From the NCBI RefSeq assembly GCF_008033445.1, contig NZ_VNKO01000005.1, positions 1-64,000 of the forward strand: a stretch of 64,000 nt of DNA, written 5' to 3'. The notes under the pieces are model-generated. The model saw only the letters and a list, made by a program, of their open reading frames with translations. It did not search any database and was not told the DNA's origin. A program made the position numbers and the translations under genes. Source of the stretch: Vulcaniibacterium gelatinicum. Lineage in GTDB: Bacteria; Pseudomonadota; Gammaproteobacteria; Xanthomonadales; Xanthomonadaceae. Of the stretch, positions 38,536 to 46,802 are shown in pieces (the first letter of the stretch is position 1; each line of letters starts with the position of its first letter).

Positions 38536-38541
38536 CATAAT
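38536..38541 (+). promoter_or_regulatory. -10 box (CATAAT) of the arsenate reductase-like gene
   Basis: CATAAT on the plus strand gives a leader of about 58 nt before ATG 38607. A Shine-Dalgarno (GGAG at 38591) is present. It is divergent from the glycosyltransferase promoter 20 bp away. Confidence 0.4.
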
Positions 38542-38606
38542 TCCCGCCCCTGCCCCGGACGCGCGCCCTGCGCATCTGGACCCGCACCACGGAGCCGGCC
38601 CCGGCC

Positions 38607-38996
38607 ATGCCCAAGCGCGTCCTGTTCGTCTGCGTCGAGAACGCCAACCGCAGCCAGATGGCCGAGGCCTTCGCCCGCCTGCGCGGCGGCGATGCGGTAG
38701 AGGCCCACAGTGCTGGTTCGCGCCCATCGGGGCGGATCAATCCGAAGGCGGTCCGGTACATGGCCGAGCTGGGCTACGACCTCACCGCACACCGCTCCAA
38801 GTCGCTCGACGAGGTCGCCGGGCTCGAATTCGACGCAGTGGTGACGATGGGCTGCGGCGACACGTGCCCGTGGGTGCCGGCGAAGCGGCGCGAGGACTGG
38901 GCCCTGCCCGATCCGCGCGAGCTCGACGACGACGCCTACCGCGCGGTGCGCGACGAGATCGACGCGCGCGTGCGCGCACTGCTGGCCTCGCTGTGA
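38607..38996 (+). CDS. Thioredoxin-type arsenate reductase / LMW phosphatase
   Basis: A 129-residue protein of the low-molecular-weight tyrosine phosphatase fold. The P-loop is CVENANRSQMAEAF (Cys9 to Arg15). Two further cysteines in MGCGDTCPWVP and the DP of WALPDP follow at the spacing of the thioredoxin-coupled ArsC family (S. aureus type, three-cysteine relay). Arsenate reduction is therefore more likely than phosphatase action. No arsR or arsB lies near, so it is an orphan gene. Confidence 0.85.
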   Translation: MPKRVLFVCVENANRSQMAEAFARLRGGDAVEAHSAGSRPSGRINPKAVRYMAELGYDLTAHRSKSLDEVAGLEFDAVVTMGCGDTCPWVPAKRREDWALPDPRELDDDAYRAVRDEIDARVRALLASL

Positions 38997-39048
38997 GCAC
39001 GCGGGGCACGCCGCGGCCGGTGCTGGCAGCGCACCGGATCTGCGCCGT

Positions 39049-39816
39049 TCACTCCAGCGTGCGCAGGTACGCCGCCCCGCCGAGCTGACGCATCTGGCGC
39101 TGGATCGCGCGCGTGCGCCGCTGCACGTACGGCCCCGGCCGCGCGGCGCTGTAGCGCTTCGGGTTCGGCAGCACCGCGGCCAGACGCGCGGCCTCGGCCG
39201 GCGTCAGCCGCGCCGCGTCCTTGCGGAAGAACGTGCGCGCAGCGGCCTGTGCGCCGTACACGCCGTCGCCGAACTCGGCCACGTTGGCATAGACCTCCAG
39301 GATCCGCCGCTTCGGCCACAGCGCTTCGATCAGCACCGTGTACCAGGCCTCCAGCGCCTTGCGCGCCCAGCGCGTCCAGCCCTGGCCCTGCCACAGGAAC
39401 AGGTTCTTGGCGGTCTGCTGGCTGATCGTGCTCGCGCCGCGCAGCCGGCGCACCGGCTGATTGCGCCGCTCCGCCCGTTCGATCATGCGTTCGTTGTGCT
39501 GGCGCGCCTTCTCGATCGCGGCGAAATCGAACCCGTGGTGGGTGGCGAAGTTCTGGTCCTCCGCCGCCACCAGGGCCACCGGCAGGTGCGGCGAGAGCGC
39601 GCCGAAGTCGCGCCAGTCGTAGGCAATGCGGAAACCGAAGTCGCCCGTGCCCCAGGCCCCGAGCGCGCGCGCGGCCATGAACGCGCTGAACGGCGGATCC
39701 ACGAAGCGCAGCACCAGCACCTGCAGCACCGTCACCGCCACGAACAGCACCGGCACCAGCAGCAGGCGCCGGCGCCACCGCCGCCACCACGCCCCCCGCG
39801 CTTGCGCCTTCGTCAT
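39049..39816 (-). CDS. mtgA: Monofunctional peptidoglycan glycosyltransferase
   Basis: MtgA polymerises lipid II into glycan strands without a transpeptidase domain. The 255-residue GT51 protein has one N-terminal membrane helix ([19 protein letters not shown]). The catalytic glutamate lies in [14 protein letters not shown], and [35 protein letters not shown] and [14 protein letters not shown] follow. The start at 39816 is preceded by a G-rich GGGGGCGGG. It is divergent from hslO. Confidence 0.94.
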   Translation of the reverse strand: MTKAQARGAWWRRWRRRLLLVPVLFVAVTVLQVLVLRFVDPPFSAFMAARALGAWGTGDFGFRIAYDWRDFGALSPHLPVALVAAEDQNFATHHGFDFAAIEKARQHNERMIERAERRNQPVRRLRGASTISQQTAKNLFLWQGQGWTRWARKALEAWYTVLIEALWPKRRILEVYANVAEFGDGVYGAQAAARTFFRKDAARLTPAEAARLAAVLPNPKRYSAARPGPYVQRRTRAIQRQMRQLGGAAYLRTLE

Positions 39817-39902
39817 CCCGCCCCCATCTGGCAGCACCCTGCCATCGCCACACGAGGCGCGCATTGTGCCGGACGCCGCACCAGCCGATGCACGCCGCAC
39901 GC

Positions 39903-39908
39903 CATACT
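39903..39908 (+). promoter_or_regulatory. -10 box (CATACT) of hslO
   Basis: CATACT stands six bases before the hslO ATG at 39915, the same box and spacing as at the lipoprotein gene (33370). Confidence 0.45.
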
Positions 39909-39914
39909 GTGCCC

Positions 39915-40817
39915 ATGACCGACGTTTCCATGCCCGGCGCCGACCGGCTGCTCCGTTTCCTGCTCCCCGCGGCCGGCGTACGCGGCGTGTACGTGCGCCT
40001 GGACGATACCTGGCGCCAGATCCGTGCCCGCGCGACCTATCCCGAGCCGGTCGCACGGCTGCTCGGCGAGACCTGCGTGGCCGCGGCCCTGTTCACCGGC
40101 CACGCCAAGGTGGACGGCCGCCTGTCGATCCAGCTGCGCGGCAACGGCGCGCTGCGCACCCTGTTCGCCGAGTGCACCGCCCGGGGCACCCTGCGCGGGA
40201 TCGCCCGCTGGGACGAACAGGCGGCACCACCGGAGACCCTGCGCGAGCTGGGCCCGTCCCCCCTGCTGGCGATCACGATCGAGAATCCGGCCCACGGCGG
40301 CCAGGAGCCGCAGCGGTACCAGGGCCTGGTCGGCCTCGACGCCGACCGCCTCGACGAGGCCTTCGAGGGCTACTTCCGCCAGTCCGAACAGCTCCCGACC
40401 CGCCTGCTGCTGGCCGCCGACACCGGGCGCGCGGCCGGCCTGATGCTGCAGCGCCTGCCCGGCGACGGCGGCGACGCCGACGGCTGGGTCCGGGCCGGCG
40501 CCCTGTTCGACACCCTGCCGGCCACCGAACTGCTCGCCGTCCCCGGCGAGGAACTGATCCACCGCCTGTTCCACGAGGAAACCCCGGAACTGCTGGCCAG
40601 CCGCAACCTGCACTTCGGCTGCTCGTGTTCGCGGGAGCGGGTGGCGGCCATGCTGCAGTCGCTGGGGGAGCAGGAGGCCCAGGCCGCCGTGGCCGGCGAC
40701 CAGGCCGTGATCCACTGCGAATTCTGCGGGCAGACCTACCTGTTCTCCCGTCCCGAGATCGAGGCCCTGTTCCGGCCGCCGCCGGGCCTGGTCGCCGCTC
40801 CCGAACGTCTGCAGTGA
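39915..40817 (+). CDS. hslO: Redox-regulated chaperone Hsp33
   Basis: Hsp33 is a cytosolic holdase switched on by oxidation. The 300-residue product has the family length. The C-terminal zinc switch is complete: CSC (Cys236, Cys238) and CEFC (Cys268, Cys271), with the expected spacing of about 30 residues. Other marks are the N-terminal [20 protein letters not shown] segment (read without its first residues) and [17 protein letters not shown]. Starting at 39915 removes an unsupported 17-residue extension and fits the -10 box. Confidence 0.95.
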   Translation: MTDVSMPGADRLLRFLLPAAGVRGVYVRLDDTWRQIRARATYPEPVARLLGETCVAAALFTGHAKVDGRLSIQLRGNGALRTLFAECTARGTLRGIARWDEQAAPPETLRELGPSPLLAITIENPAHGGQEPQRYQGLVGLDADRLDEAFEGYFRQSEQLPTRLLLAADTGRAAGLMLQRLPGDGGDADGWVRAGALFDTLPATELLAVPGEELIHRLFHEETPELLASRNLHFGCSCSRERVAAMLQSLGEQEAQAAVAGDQAVIHCEFCGQTYLFSRPEIEALFRPPPGLVAAPERLQ

Positions 40818-40839
40818 GAACCGCGCCTCGGCCCCAGGA

Positions 40840-40868
40840 TTGTTAAATAAACATAAAAGGAGTAGGCT
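40840..40868 (+). promoter_or_regulatory. Promoter TTGTTA-17-TAGGCT in an AT-rich island
   Basis: TTGTTA (40840-40845), a 17-bp spacer and TAGGCT (40863-40868) precede the exported-protein gene at 40928. The spacer (AAATAAACATAAAAGG) is strikingly AT-rich for this genome. The TTGTTAA element is also found in the palindrome upstream of the TonB-dependent receptor. Confidence 0.5.
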
Positions 40869-40927
40869 TCCTCCTGTCCCCGCCCCGGGCGGGAACTTCG
40901 CCGGATTGCCCCGGTCTCACGCTCGCC

Positions 40928-41755
40928 ATGCGCCGTACCCTCCGTTCCCTGCTGCCGAGCCTCGTCCTTGCCGTCGCCACGGCGACGGGCGCGCATGCGC
41001 AGTCCCGCAGCGAAAGCACCGTGCTCCCGGTCTGGAACGAGTCCGGCAAGGTCGAAGCGCTGCTCCTGCTGCAGCCAGCCGAAGGCACCAACATCGGGCC
41101 CCGCCTGCGCTTCGGCGGCGGCAACACGCTGGACGCCGCCTTCGGCCTGCGCGACGGGCGCACGCTCGGCCTGCTGTGCAACAGGGCCAACTCGCTGGGC
41201 GCAATCTCGCAGCTTGCCGACCACTGCATGCTCGCGGCGGTCGGCAGCGACGATGGCCGCCACGCTGCCGCCGGCGCCGCCCTCACCCGCGGCAGCCAGC
41301 GCTTCGGCGTCAGCATCGGCAGCGGCAGCGGCTCCCTCCCGGCCTGGCTCAGCCCTGGCCGCAACGGCCGCGTCGAGATCAACGACCTCGCCCTGTTCGG
41401 CCAGAAGGAGCTCGGCCGCGAGGCCTTCGTCTCGATCGGCGGCACCGTGGCCCGGGCCAGGCTCATCCCTGCGACCGATGCCCCCGGCCTGGCCGACGAG
41501 TGGACCAGCAAGACCCTGAGCCTAGGCGGCGGCTACGGCGCGTTCAGCGCCAATGTCATCGGCCGGGTGGTGGATGTGCCGGGGCGCAAGGGCGAGTGGC
41601 GTGGCTTGGGCCTGGGCATCACCTGGCGCACCCCGTGGAGCGGCCAGGTCACGGTCGGCGCCGACAACCTCGTCACCCGCGGCAAGAATCCCTTCTCGCC
41701 GTCCAACGAAGACGAGGGCACCGTGCCCTACGTACGCTACGAGCAGGATCTCTGA
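40928..41755 (+). CDS. Exported protein of unknown function, possible beta-barrel
   Basis: I do not recognise a family. The 275-residue product has a signal peptide (1-24, cleaved near AHA-Q). The mature part is Gly/Ala-rich with alternating short hydrophobic strands (LLLLQPAEG, LRFGGGNTLDAAFGLRDG, FGVSIGSGSG, VSIGGTVARARL, LSLGGGYGAF, LGLGITWRTP). It ends VPYVRYEQDL. That pattern suggests an outer-membrane beta-barrel or surface-layer-like protein. Two cysteines (LLCN and DHCML) could pair. It precedes the TonB-dependent receptor gene by 250 bp and shares the TTGTTAA promoter element, so the two may be co-regulated. Confidence 0.7.
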   Translation: MRRTLRSLLPSLVLAVATATGAHAQSRSESTVLPVWNESGKVEALLLLQPAEGTNIGPRLRFGGGNTLDAAFGLRDGRTLGLLCNRANSLGAISQLADHCMLAAVGSDDGRHAAAGAALTRGSQRFGVSIGSGSGSLPAWLSPGRNGRVEINDLALFGQKELGREAFVSIGGTVARARLIPATDAPGLADEWTSKTLSLGGGYGAFSANVIGRVVDVPGRKGEWRGLGLGITWRTPWSGQVTVGADNLVTRGKNPFSPSNEDEGTVPYVRYEQDL

Positions 41756-41870
41756 ACCTTCCCGGCCAGCCCCTCCGCGGGCAGGCGCCAGCGCATCGCC
41801 ACAGCGGCCACGGTCGGCGCTCTTACCACTCATCGGCCGACATTTCAAGCCACTCCGCCGCCGCGTCGAG

Positions 41871-41886
41871 GGCTTGTTAACAAGCC
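41871..41886. promoter_or_regulatory. Perfect 16-bp palindrome upstream of the receptor gene (operator candidate)
   Basis: GGCTTGTTAACAAGCC is a perfect 16-bp palindrome in the 250-bp gap before the receptor gene, beside a T-run (41892-41897). A TACCAT at 41910-41915 may be the -10 box, with TTTAAT (41887-41892) 17 bp before it; the palindrome would then abut the -35 region. Such symmetry is typical of LacI/GntR-type operators. The rest of 41756-42005 shows no gene. Confidence 0.5.
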
Positions 41887-42005
41887 TTTAATTTTTTCGC
41901 CATGGCGACTACCATCGGCAAGACCTTGCCGGATGTGGCGTCCTGGTTGACTCCTGCCGGGGGGTTCCCATGGGAAACACCCAGATCCACTTTGGAGAGA
42001 GAGAG

Positions 42006-44870
42006 ATGCGACTGAAGCGAACCAAGCTACGCGACGCGATCGCCTTCGCGCTCGTCGTCGGCACCAGCGGTTTTGCTGCCTCTGCCCTTGCGCAGGAGAC
42101 AGCAACCGAACAGTCCCAGCAGGGGCAGGAAGAAGCCACCCAGCTCGACACCATCGTCGTCACCGGTACCCGCATCCAGAGCCAGGCGATCACCGCCACC
42201 AGCCCTGTCGCGGAAATCGGTCAGGAAGAGTTCAAGGCCACTGGCGCCACCCGGGTTGACGACCTGGTCAACCAGATGCCGCAACTGGCGCCGTACTTCG
42301 ACTCGTTCGCCAACAACGGCGCGACCGGCTATCCCACCGCCGACCTGCGTGGCTTGGGCACCAACCGGACCCTGGTGCTGGTGAACGGCCAGCGCCTGCA
42401 GCCCGGCACCGCCTTCGCCCGTGACCTGAGCCAGGTGCCTGCGGGTCTGGTCAAGCGCGTGGACATCCTCACCGGTGGCGCCTCCGCCGTGTACGGTGCC
42501 GACGCCGTGGCAGGCGTGGTCAACTTCATCCTGGATGACGAGTTCGAAGGCTTCCAGGTCAACGTCGGTTACTCCGCCTACCAGCACGAGAACGACAACA
42601 GCTACATCCGCCCGCTGCTCAATGCGCGCAACTTCGCCTTCCCGGATGGCGACTCGGGCTTCGACGGCAAGTCCCGCAACATCGACCTGATCTGGGGCAG
42701 CAGCTTCGCCGACGGTGCCGGCCACGCTTCGGCATGGCTGACCTGGCGGCGCAACGACCCGCTCTACCAAGGGCAGCGCGACTACTCCTCCTGCGCCCTG
42801 AACGCTGCAGGCACCGCGTGCGGCGGCTCGGCCACGGCCGCCAAGCCGAACTTCTTCGTCATCGGCAGCGGTTATGTCGGCTTCGCCAACATCCGCAACA
42901 GTGACGGCCGCTGGCTCCGCGGCACGGGCGAGCTGTACAACTACGCCCCGCCGAACTTCTACCAGCGTCCCGAGGATCGCCTGAACTTCGGCTCGACCAT
43001 CAAGTTCGAGGTCAACGAGCACTTCCGCCCGTACCTCGAGGCGATGTACACCAACCGCACCAGCGCGATCCAGATTGCCGAATCCGGCACCTTCTTCGCC
43101 GATGCGCTGGATCTGAACTGCAGCGACCCGCTGTTGCGCACGATGTGCGCCGACCTCGGCATCAACCCGGCGAACCCGGTCACCGTCTATGTCGGCAAGC
43201 GCAACGTCGAAGGCGGCCCCCGCCACTTCGAGACCAAGGACTCGTCCTACCGAGTCGTGACGGGCAGCGAAGGCTCGATCAGCGACTACTGGTCCTACAA
43301 CGTCGCGGCACTGTTCGGGCGCACCAATTCCACCACGGTCGGCACGAACGACTTCCTGTCCAACCGCATCGTGGATGCGCTGCTCGGCTGCCCCACCGGT
43401 TCGTTCTCGGGCTGCATTCCGTACAACGTCTGGGTGCCGAACGGCGTGACCCGCGAAGCCGCCCAGAAGCTCGCCGGCACGTCCATGGGCGTGACCGAAA
43501 CCAAGCTCACGGGCATCAACGGTTACGTCACCGGCGACCTCGGCTTCGGCCTGCCGTCGGCCGGCGGCGACACGATCGCCCTGGTCGCGGGCGCCGAATG
43601 GCGTGAGGAAGAGTTCTCGTTCACGCCCGACAACGATTCGCAGGCCGGCAACTTTGCGGGCGCTGGCGGTCCTTCGCTGCCGCTCTCGGGCCAGACCGAG
43701 GTGAGCGAAGTCTTCCTAGAAGCCGCGGTGCCGCTGCTCAAGGACGTGGGCATCATCGACCGCTTCCACGTTGACCTGGGCTACCGCCGCTCCGACTACG
43801 ACCGCTCCGGCACGGCCAATACCTACAAGGTGGCCTTCGGCGGCGAGTTCCTCGAGAACTATCGCATCCGCGGCGGCTACAACCGCGCCATCCGTGCGCC
43901 GAACATCGGAGAGCTGTTCGCCCAGCAGCAGATCGCGCTGTTCAACGGCACCGACCCGACCCCGGAGTTCACCCTCGCCCAGTGCCAGCGCACCGGCGTG
44001 ACCGCGGGCCAGTACGGCAGCATCCCGGCCAGCCCGGCCGACCAGTACAACCAGTTCACGGGCGGCAATCCGGATCTGCGTCCGGAGCAGGCCGACACCT
44101 ATACGCTCGGCTTCGCTGCGACGCCGATCGAGGACCTCGAGATCGCCGTCGACTACTTCGACATCAAGCTCGAGGAACGCATCGGCACGATCGGCGCAAA
44201 CACGATCCTGCGCTTCTGCGGCCAGACCGGTGATCCGTTCCTGTGCTCCAAGGTCAAGCGCAACCCGGCCACCGGCGACCTCTGGATCGGTGACAACCCC
44301 GCCACCGCCGGCCATGTCGTGAACCTGACCAGCAACTTCGGCAACCTGCGCGTGCGCGGCATTGACCTCAACCTGCGTTATGGTTGGGACATGTTCGGCG
44401 GCCGGGCTACCGCGTCGTTGGTGGGCACCCGTGAGCTGGAGTCTCGGGTCGAGCCGCTGCCGGGCGTCAACGACGCCGCCGCATACGATTGCACCGGCTT
44501 GATCAACGTCTCCTGCCAGAATCCGAAGTGGCGCCACATCGCCAACTTCCGCTATGCCCGCGACTGGTGGAGCGTGAACCTCCGTTGGCGCTACTACGGC
44601 TCGATGGACTACATCAACACCGATGGCACCCGCGGCACCCAGGACCGCATCCTGGTCAACGCCGGCAACAAGCTGAAGGCGTACAACTGGTTCGACCTGT
44701 CCGGCACCGTGCAGATCGGGGAGATGGCCGATTTCACCATCGGCGTCAACAACATCCTGGACAAGGAGCCGCCGATGGTCGGCACGCCGCTGGCGCTGAA
44801 CGCGAACGCCCCGGGCGGTTACGACCAGGCTGGTCGTTTCATCTTCACGAGCCTGACCCTGAAGTTCTGA
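42006..44870 (+). CDS. TonB-dependent outer-membrane receptor
   Basis: A 954-residue receptor that imports a substrate across the outer membrane using TonB energy. Starting at ATG 42006 (GGAGAGAGAG upstream) gives a signal peptide ending ALAQ. An acidic Gln/Glu-rich linker, then the TonB-box-like DTIVVTGTRI and the plug domain (VDDLVNQMPQLAPYFDSF, GLGTNRTLVLVNGQRLQPG, RVDILTGGASAVYGADAVAG) follow. The barrel ends in the aromatic FTSLTLKF. It resembles the large TonB receptors of Xanthomonads and Caulobacter used for carbohydrates or peptides. Cysteine pairs in the loops (about residues 260-270 and 360-370) suggest disulfides. The substrate is unknown. A strong terminator follows. Confidence 0.93.
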   Translation: MRLKRTKLRDAIAFALVVGTSGFAASALAQETATEQSQQGQEEATQLDTIVVTGTRIQSQAITATSPVAEIGQEEFKATGATRVDDLVNQMPQLAPYFDSFANNGATGYPTADLRGLGTNRTLVLVNGQRLQPGTAFARDLSQVPAGLVKRVDILTGGASAVYGADAVAGVVNFILDDEFEGFQVNVGYSAYQHENDNSYIRPLLNARNFAFPDGDSGFDGKSRNIDLIWGSSFADGAGHASAWLTWRRNDPLYQGQRDYSSCALNAAGTACGGSATAAKPNFFVIGSGYVGFANIRNSDGRWLRGTGELYNYAPPNFYQRPEDRLNFGSTIKFEVNEHFRPYLEAMYTNRTSAIQIAESGTFFADALDLNCSDPLLRTMCADLGINPANPVTVYVGKRNVEGGPRHFETKDSSYRVVTGSEGSISDYWSYNVAALFGRTNSTTVGTNDFLSNRIVDALLGCPTGSFSGCIPYNVWVPNGVTREAAQKLAGTSMGVTETKLTGINGYVTGDLGFGLPSAGGDTIALVAGAEWREEEFSFTPDNDSQAGNFAGAGGPSLPLSGQTEVSEVFLEAAVPLLKDVGIIDRFHVDLGYRRSDYDRSGTANTYKVAFGGEFLENYRIRGGYNRAIRAPNIGELFAQQQIALFNGTDPTPEFTLAQCQRTGVTAGQYGSIPASPADQYNQFTGGNPDLRPEQADTYTLGFAATPIEDLEIAVDYFDIKLEERIGTIGANTILRFCGQTGDPFLCSKVKRNPATGDLWIGDNPATAGHVVNLTSNFGNLRVRGIDLNLRYGWDMFGGRATASLVGTRELESRVEPLPGVNDAAAYDCTGLINVSCQNPKWRHIANFRYARDWWSVNLRWRYYGSMDYINTDGTRGTQDRILVNAGNKLKAYNWFDLSGTVQIGEMADFTIGVNNILDKEPPMVGTPLALNANAPGGYDQAGRFIFTSLTLKF

Positions 44871-44903
44871 TCTTCCGGATTCGATCGGTTTTGCAAGCAC
44901 TTG

Positions 44904-44931
44904 GCGGCGGGCCTCGGCCCGCCGCTTTTTT
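44904..44931 (+). terminator. Strong intrinsic terminator of the receptor gene
   Basis: A perfect 9-bp GC stem (44904-44912 with 44917-44925), loop CTCG, is followed by six T residues (44926-44931). It ends transcription 34 bp after the receptor stop codon. Confidence 0.92.
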
Positions 44932-45077
44932 GTTGGCCGCTCCAGGCGCCACTGCTTCCGGCATGGAGCGATGTGGCCTGCCGACAGGCCATCACGACAA
45001 GTCACCGTCTGTTGCGCACTGCCTTGGGAAGGCGCATATTCCGGCACTCGAGCAGCGGCTCCTGTGGAGAATCAACC

Positions 45078-45425
45078 ATGAAACCCAACCTCATGCCCGT
45101 AGCCGGGCTCCTGTTGGCGGCAGGGGCGGCCTCGGCTGCATCGCAGCCCCCCGCCCCCGGCCGGCCGGCCGGGGGGAGCGTCGTGCCTGCTGTCACCCAG
45201 GCCCCGGGCGAAGAAACGACCCAGGAAGATGGCGACAAGGTGCGTTGCAAGCGCATGGCCACCACCGGCAGCCGAGTGGGCAAGATGGTCTGCCACACGG
45301 AAGAGGAATGGGCCGCGATGCGGCAGGGAGCCAGGCAGTTCCTGCGCGACATCGATGCAGCCGGAGGTCCCGCGCCCTTCGGAGAAGGGAAAGGTATCCG
45401 GACACCTGTCGGCGAAGGACTCTGA
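45078..45425 (+). CDS. Small exported Cys-containing protein
   Basis: A 115-residue protein with a signal peptide (1-21, ASAAS) and a Pro/Gly-rich linker. A conserved-looking core, VRCKRMATTGSR then VGKMVCHTEEEWAAM, has two cysteines. This C...TGSR...C.T..EW pattern recurs in small periplasmic proteins of proteobacteria, but I know no function. GGAGA precedes the ATG by 7 nt. It is transcribed away from the terminator of the receptor gene and converges on the Asp/Asn hydroxylase gene 24 bp downstream. Gap 44871-45077 holds the terminator and nothing else obvious. Confidence 0.72.
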   Translation: MKPNLMPVAGLLLAAGAASAASQPPAPGRPAGGSVVPAVTQAPGEETTQEDGDKVRCKRMATTGSRVGKMVCHTEEEWAAMRQGARQFLRDIDAAGGPAPFGEGKGIRTPVGEGL

Positions 45426-45449
45426 TGGGCTGTCGCCTCAGCCCTCGGC

Positions 45450-46727
45450 TCAACCCTCGGCGTGGAACTCCCGGGTCGCGGCCGATAGCACCCTGACCAT
45501 CTCACGCTCGCCCGCCGACAGCAGCGGGTTCCACACGTCGAAGATCAGCACGACCCGCAGCTCGTCGCTGTCGTTGCGAGCCTCGTGCTCGATGGTGTCG
45601 TCGAAGATCAGGACTTCGCCGACCTTCCATCGGCGCTGCTCGAAGCCGACCCGATAGAGGCAGTTCTCGGGCACGATCAGCGGCAGGTGCACCACCAGGC
45701 GGGCGTTGGTCTCGCCGTGGTGGGGCGGGATGTGGGTGTGCGGCGCCAGCGCCGAGAACATCGCGTTCGGGCACAGCCCGCCGATGTCGGCCATCCCCAC
45801 CTCGCGCAGCGCCTCGGTGGTGATGGGACAACGCGCCTGGTGCTCGGCTTGCGGTGCGCCGTTCTGCCACAGGAAATAGCTGCTCCAGCGGGGGGAGTGG
45901 TTGAGTTCGCGCCACTGGTTCACCGGGGTGCCGGGCGCATAGGCCACGTACGGCCGGAACTCGTCCTTCTGCTCGGCCAGGAGCCCTTGGAGCTCGGCGG
46001 TGATGGCCTCGGTTTTCGCCTCCAGCGCTTCCACCCAGGGGAATGCGTCGTGCTCGAAGAAGGGGATCGCCGGCAGCCTGGGGACATGGAGCTGGTTGCA
46101 GACCGAGGGGAACGGGCGTGACAACCCGCACAGGATGGCGCCGGCCTCGCGCCAGCGCTGGGCCTCGACCGGGTTGAGCGCCGACAGCGGCGTGCCCATG
46201 CGGTCGGAGACGAATGCAGCGAGTTCCTGCGCGTGCTGCAACACCCGGGCGCGCGCATGCAGGAGCTGGTCGCGCAACAGCGGCGGCCACTGCGGCTCCG
46301 GGGGAGCGACGGCGAGTGCATTGCGATAGATGGCGGCGGCGAGCCTGCCCCGCCCGTGACGCTCGAAATGGTCGCCCTTCGCCAACAGGGCCGGAAGGAA
46401 ATACGGATCGGCGGCCAGCGCATCCTCGATCGCCTTCAGCTCGCCTGCGCTGTCACCCAGCTCGCGCAACACCACGGCCAGGCCCATGCACGCCATCGGG
46501 ACCTGCGCTTGCGGCATCACCGCCAGCGCCGATTCCAGCCACTGCCTGGCCTCGGCGAGCTGGCCTCGCTTCATCGCGTGCATGCCCAAGCTGTACAGGG
46601 CCTGCGGATGCGACGGATCGGCGGCATGCACCTGCCGCCACAGCCGCTCGGCTTCGTCCCAACGTCCTTGGTGGATGGCGGCGCCGGCCGCCTCGACCCA
46701 TTGCTGGATGCTGTCGCTCACGCCCAT
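45450..46727 (-). CDS. TPR protein with aspartyl/asparaginyl beta-hydroxylase domain
   Basis: A 425-residue protein. TPR-like helices fill residues about 5-150 (WDEAERLWRQVHAADPSHPQ, ALYSLGMHAMKRGQLAEA). The C-terminal domain matches the Asp/Asn beta-hydroxylase family (PF05118): HTHIPPHHGETNARLVVHLP carries the iron-binding His and following Arg, and EVLIFDDTIEHEARN carries the distal His. These are Fe(II)/2-oxoglutarate enzymes that hydroxylate Asp or Asn side chains, or lipid A acyl chains in LpxO. Start 46727 is chosen; an ATG at 46769 would add 14 residues. The next oxygenase gene lies 75 bp upstream in the same direction. Confidence 0.85.
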   Translation of the reverse strand: MGVSDSIQQWVEAAGAAIHQGRWDEAERLWRQVHAADPSHPQALYSLGMHAMKRGQLAEARQWLESALAVMPQAQVPMACMGLAVVLRELGDSAGELKAIEDALAADPYFLPALLAKGDHFERHGRGRLAAAIYRNALAVAPPEPQWPPLLRDQLLHARARVLQHAQELAAFVSDRMGTPLSALNPVEAQRWREAGAILCGLSRPFPSVCNQLHVPRLPAIPFFEHDAFPWVEALEAKTEAITAELQGLLAEQKDEFRPYVAYAPGTPVNQWRELNHSPRWSSYFLWQNGAPQAEHQARCPITTEALREVGMADIGGLCPNAMFSALAPHTHIPPHHGETNARLVVHLPLIVPENCLYRVGFEQRRWKVGEVLIFDDTIEHEARNDSDELRVVLIFDVWNPLLSAGEREMVRVLSAATREFHAEG

Positions 46728-46802
46728 GTCCGAGTGCCAAAGCGCATCGCGCGCCGGGCTGACAAGCATATCGCGAATGGCGGGCGTGCCCGGCGGCGCA
46801 GG

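Noticed and set aside
38607-38996. Low-molecular-weight protein tyrosine phosphatase (Wzb-type)
   Set aside because: Two extra cysteines at arsenate-reductase spacing favour thioredoxin-type ArsC, and no capsule export genes are next to it.
41756-42005. Start of the TonB receptor at ATG 41970
   Set aside because: The 12 extra residues precede the basic n-region of the signal peptide and lack a ribosome site, whereas ATG 42006 has GGAGAGAGAG.
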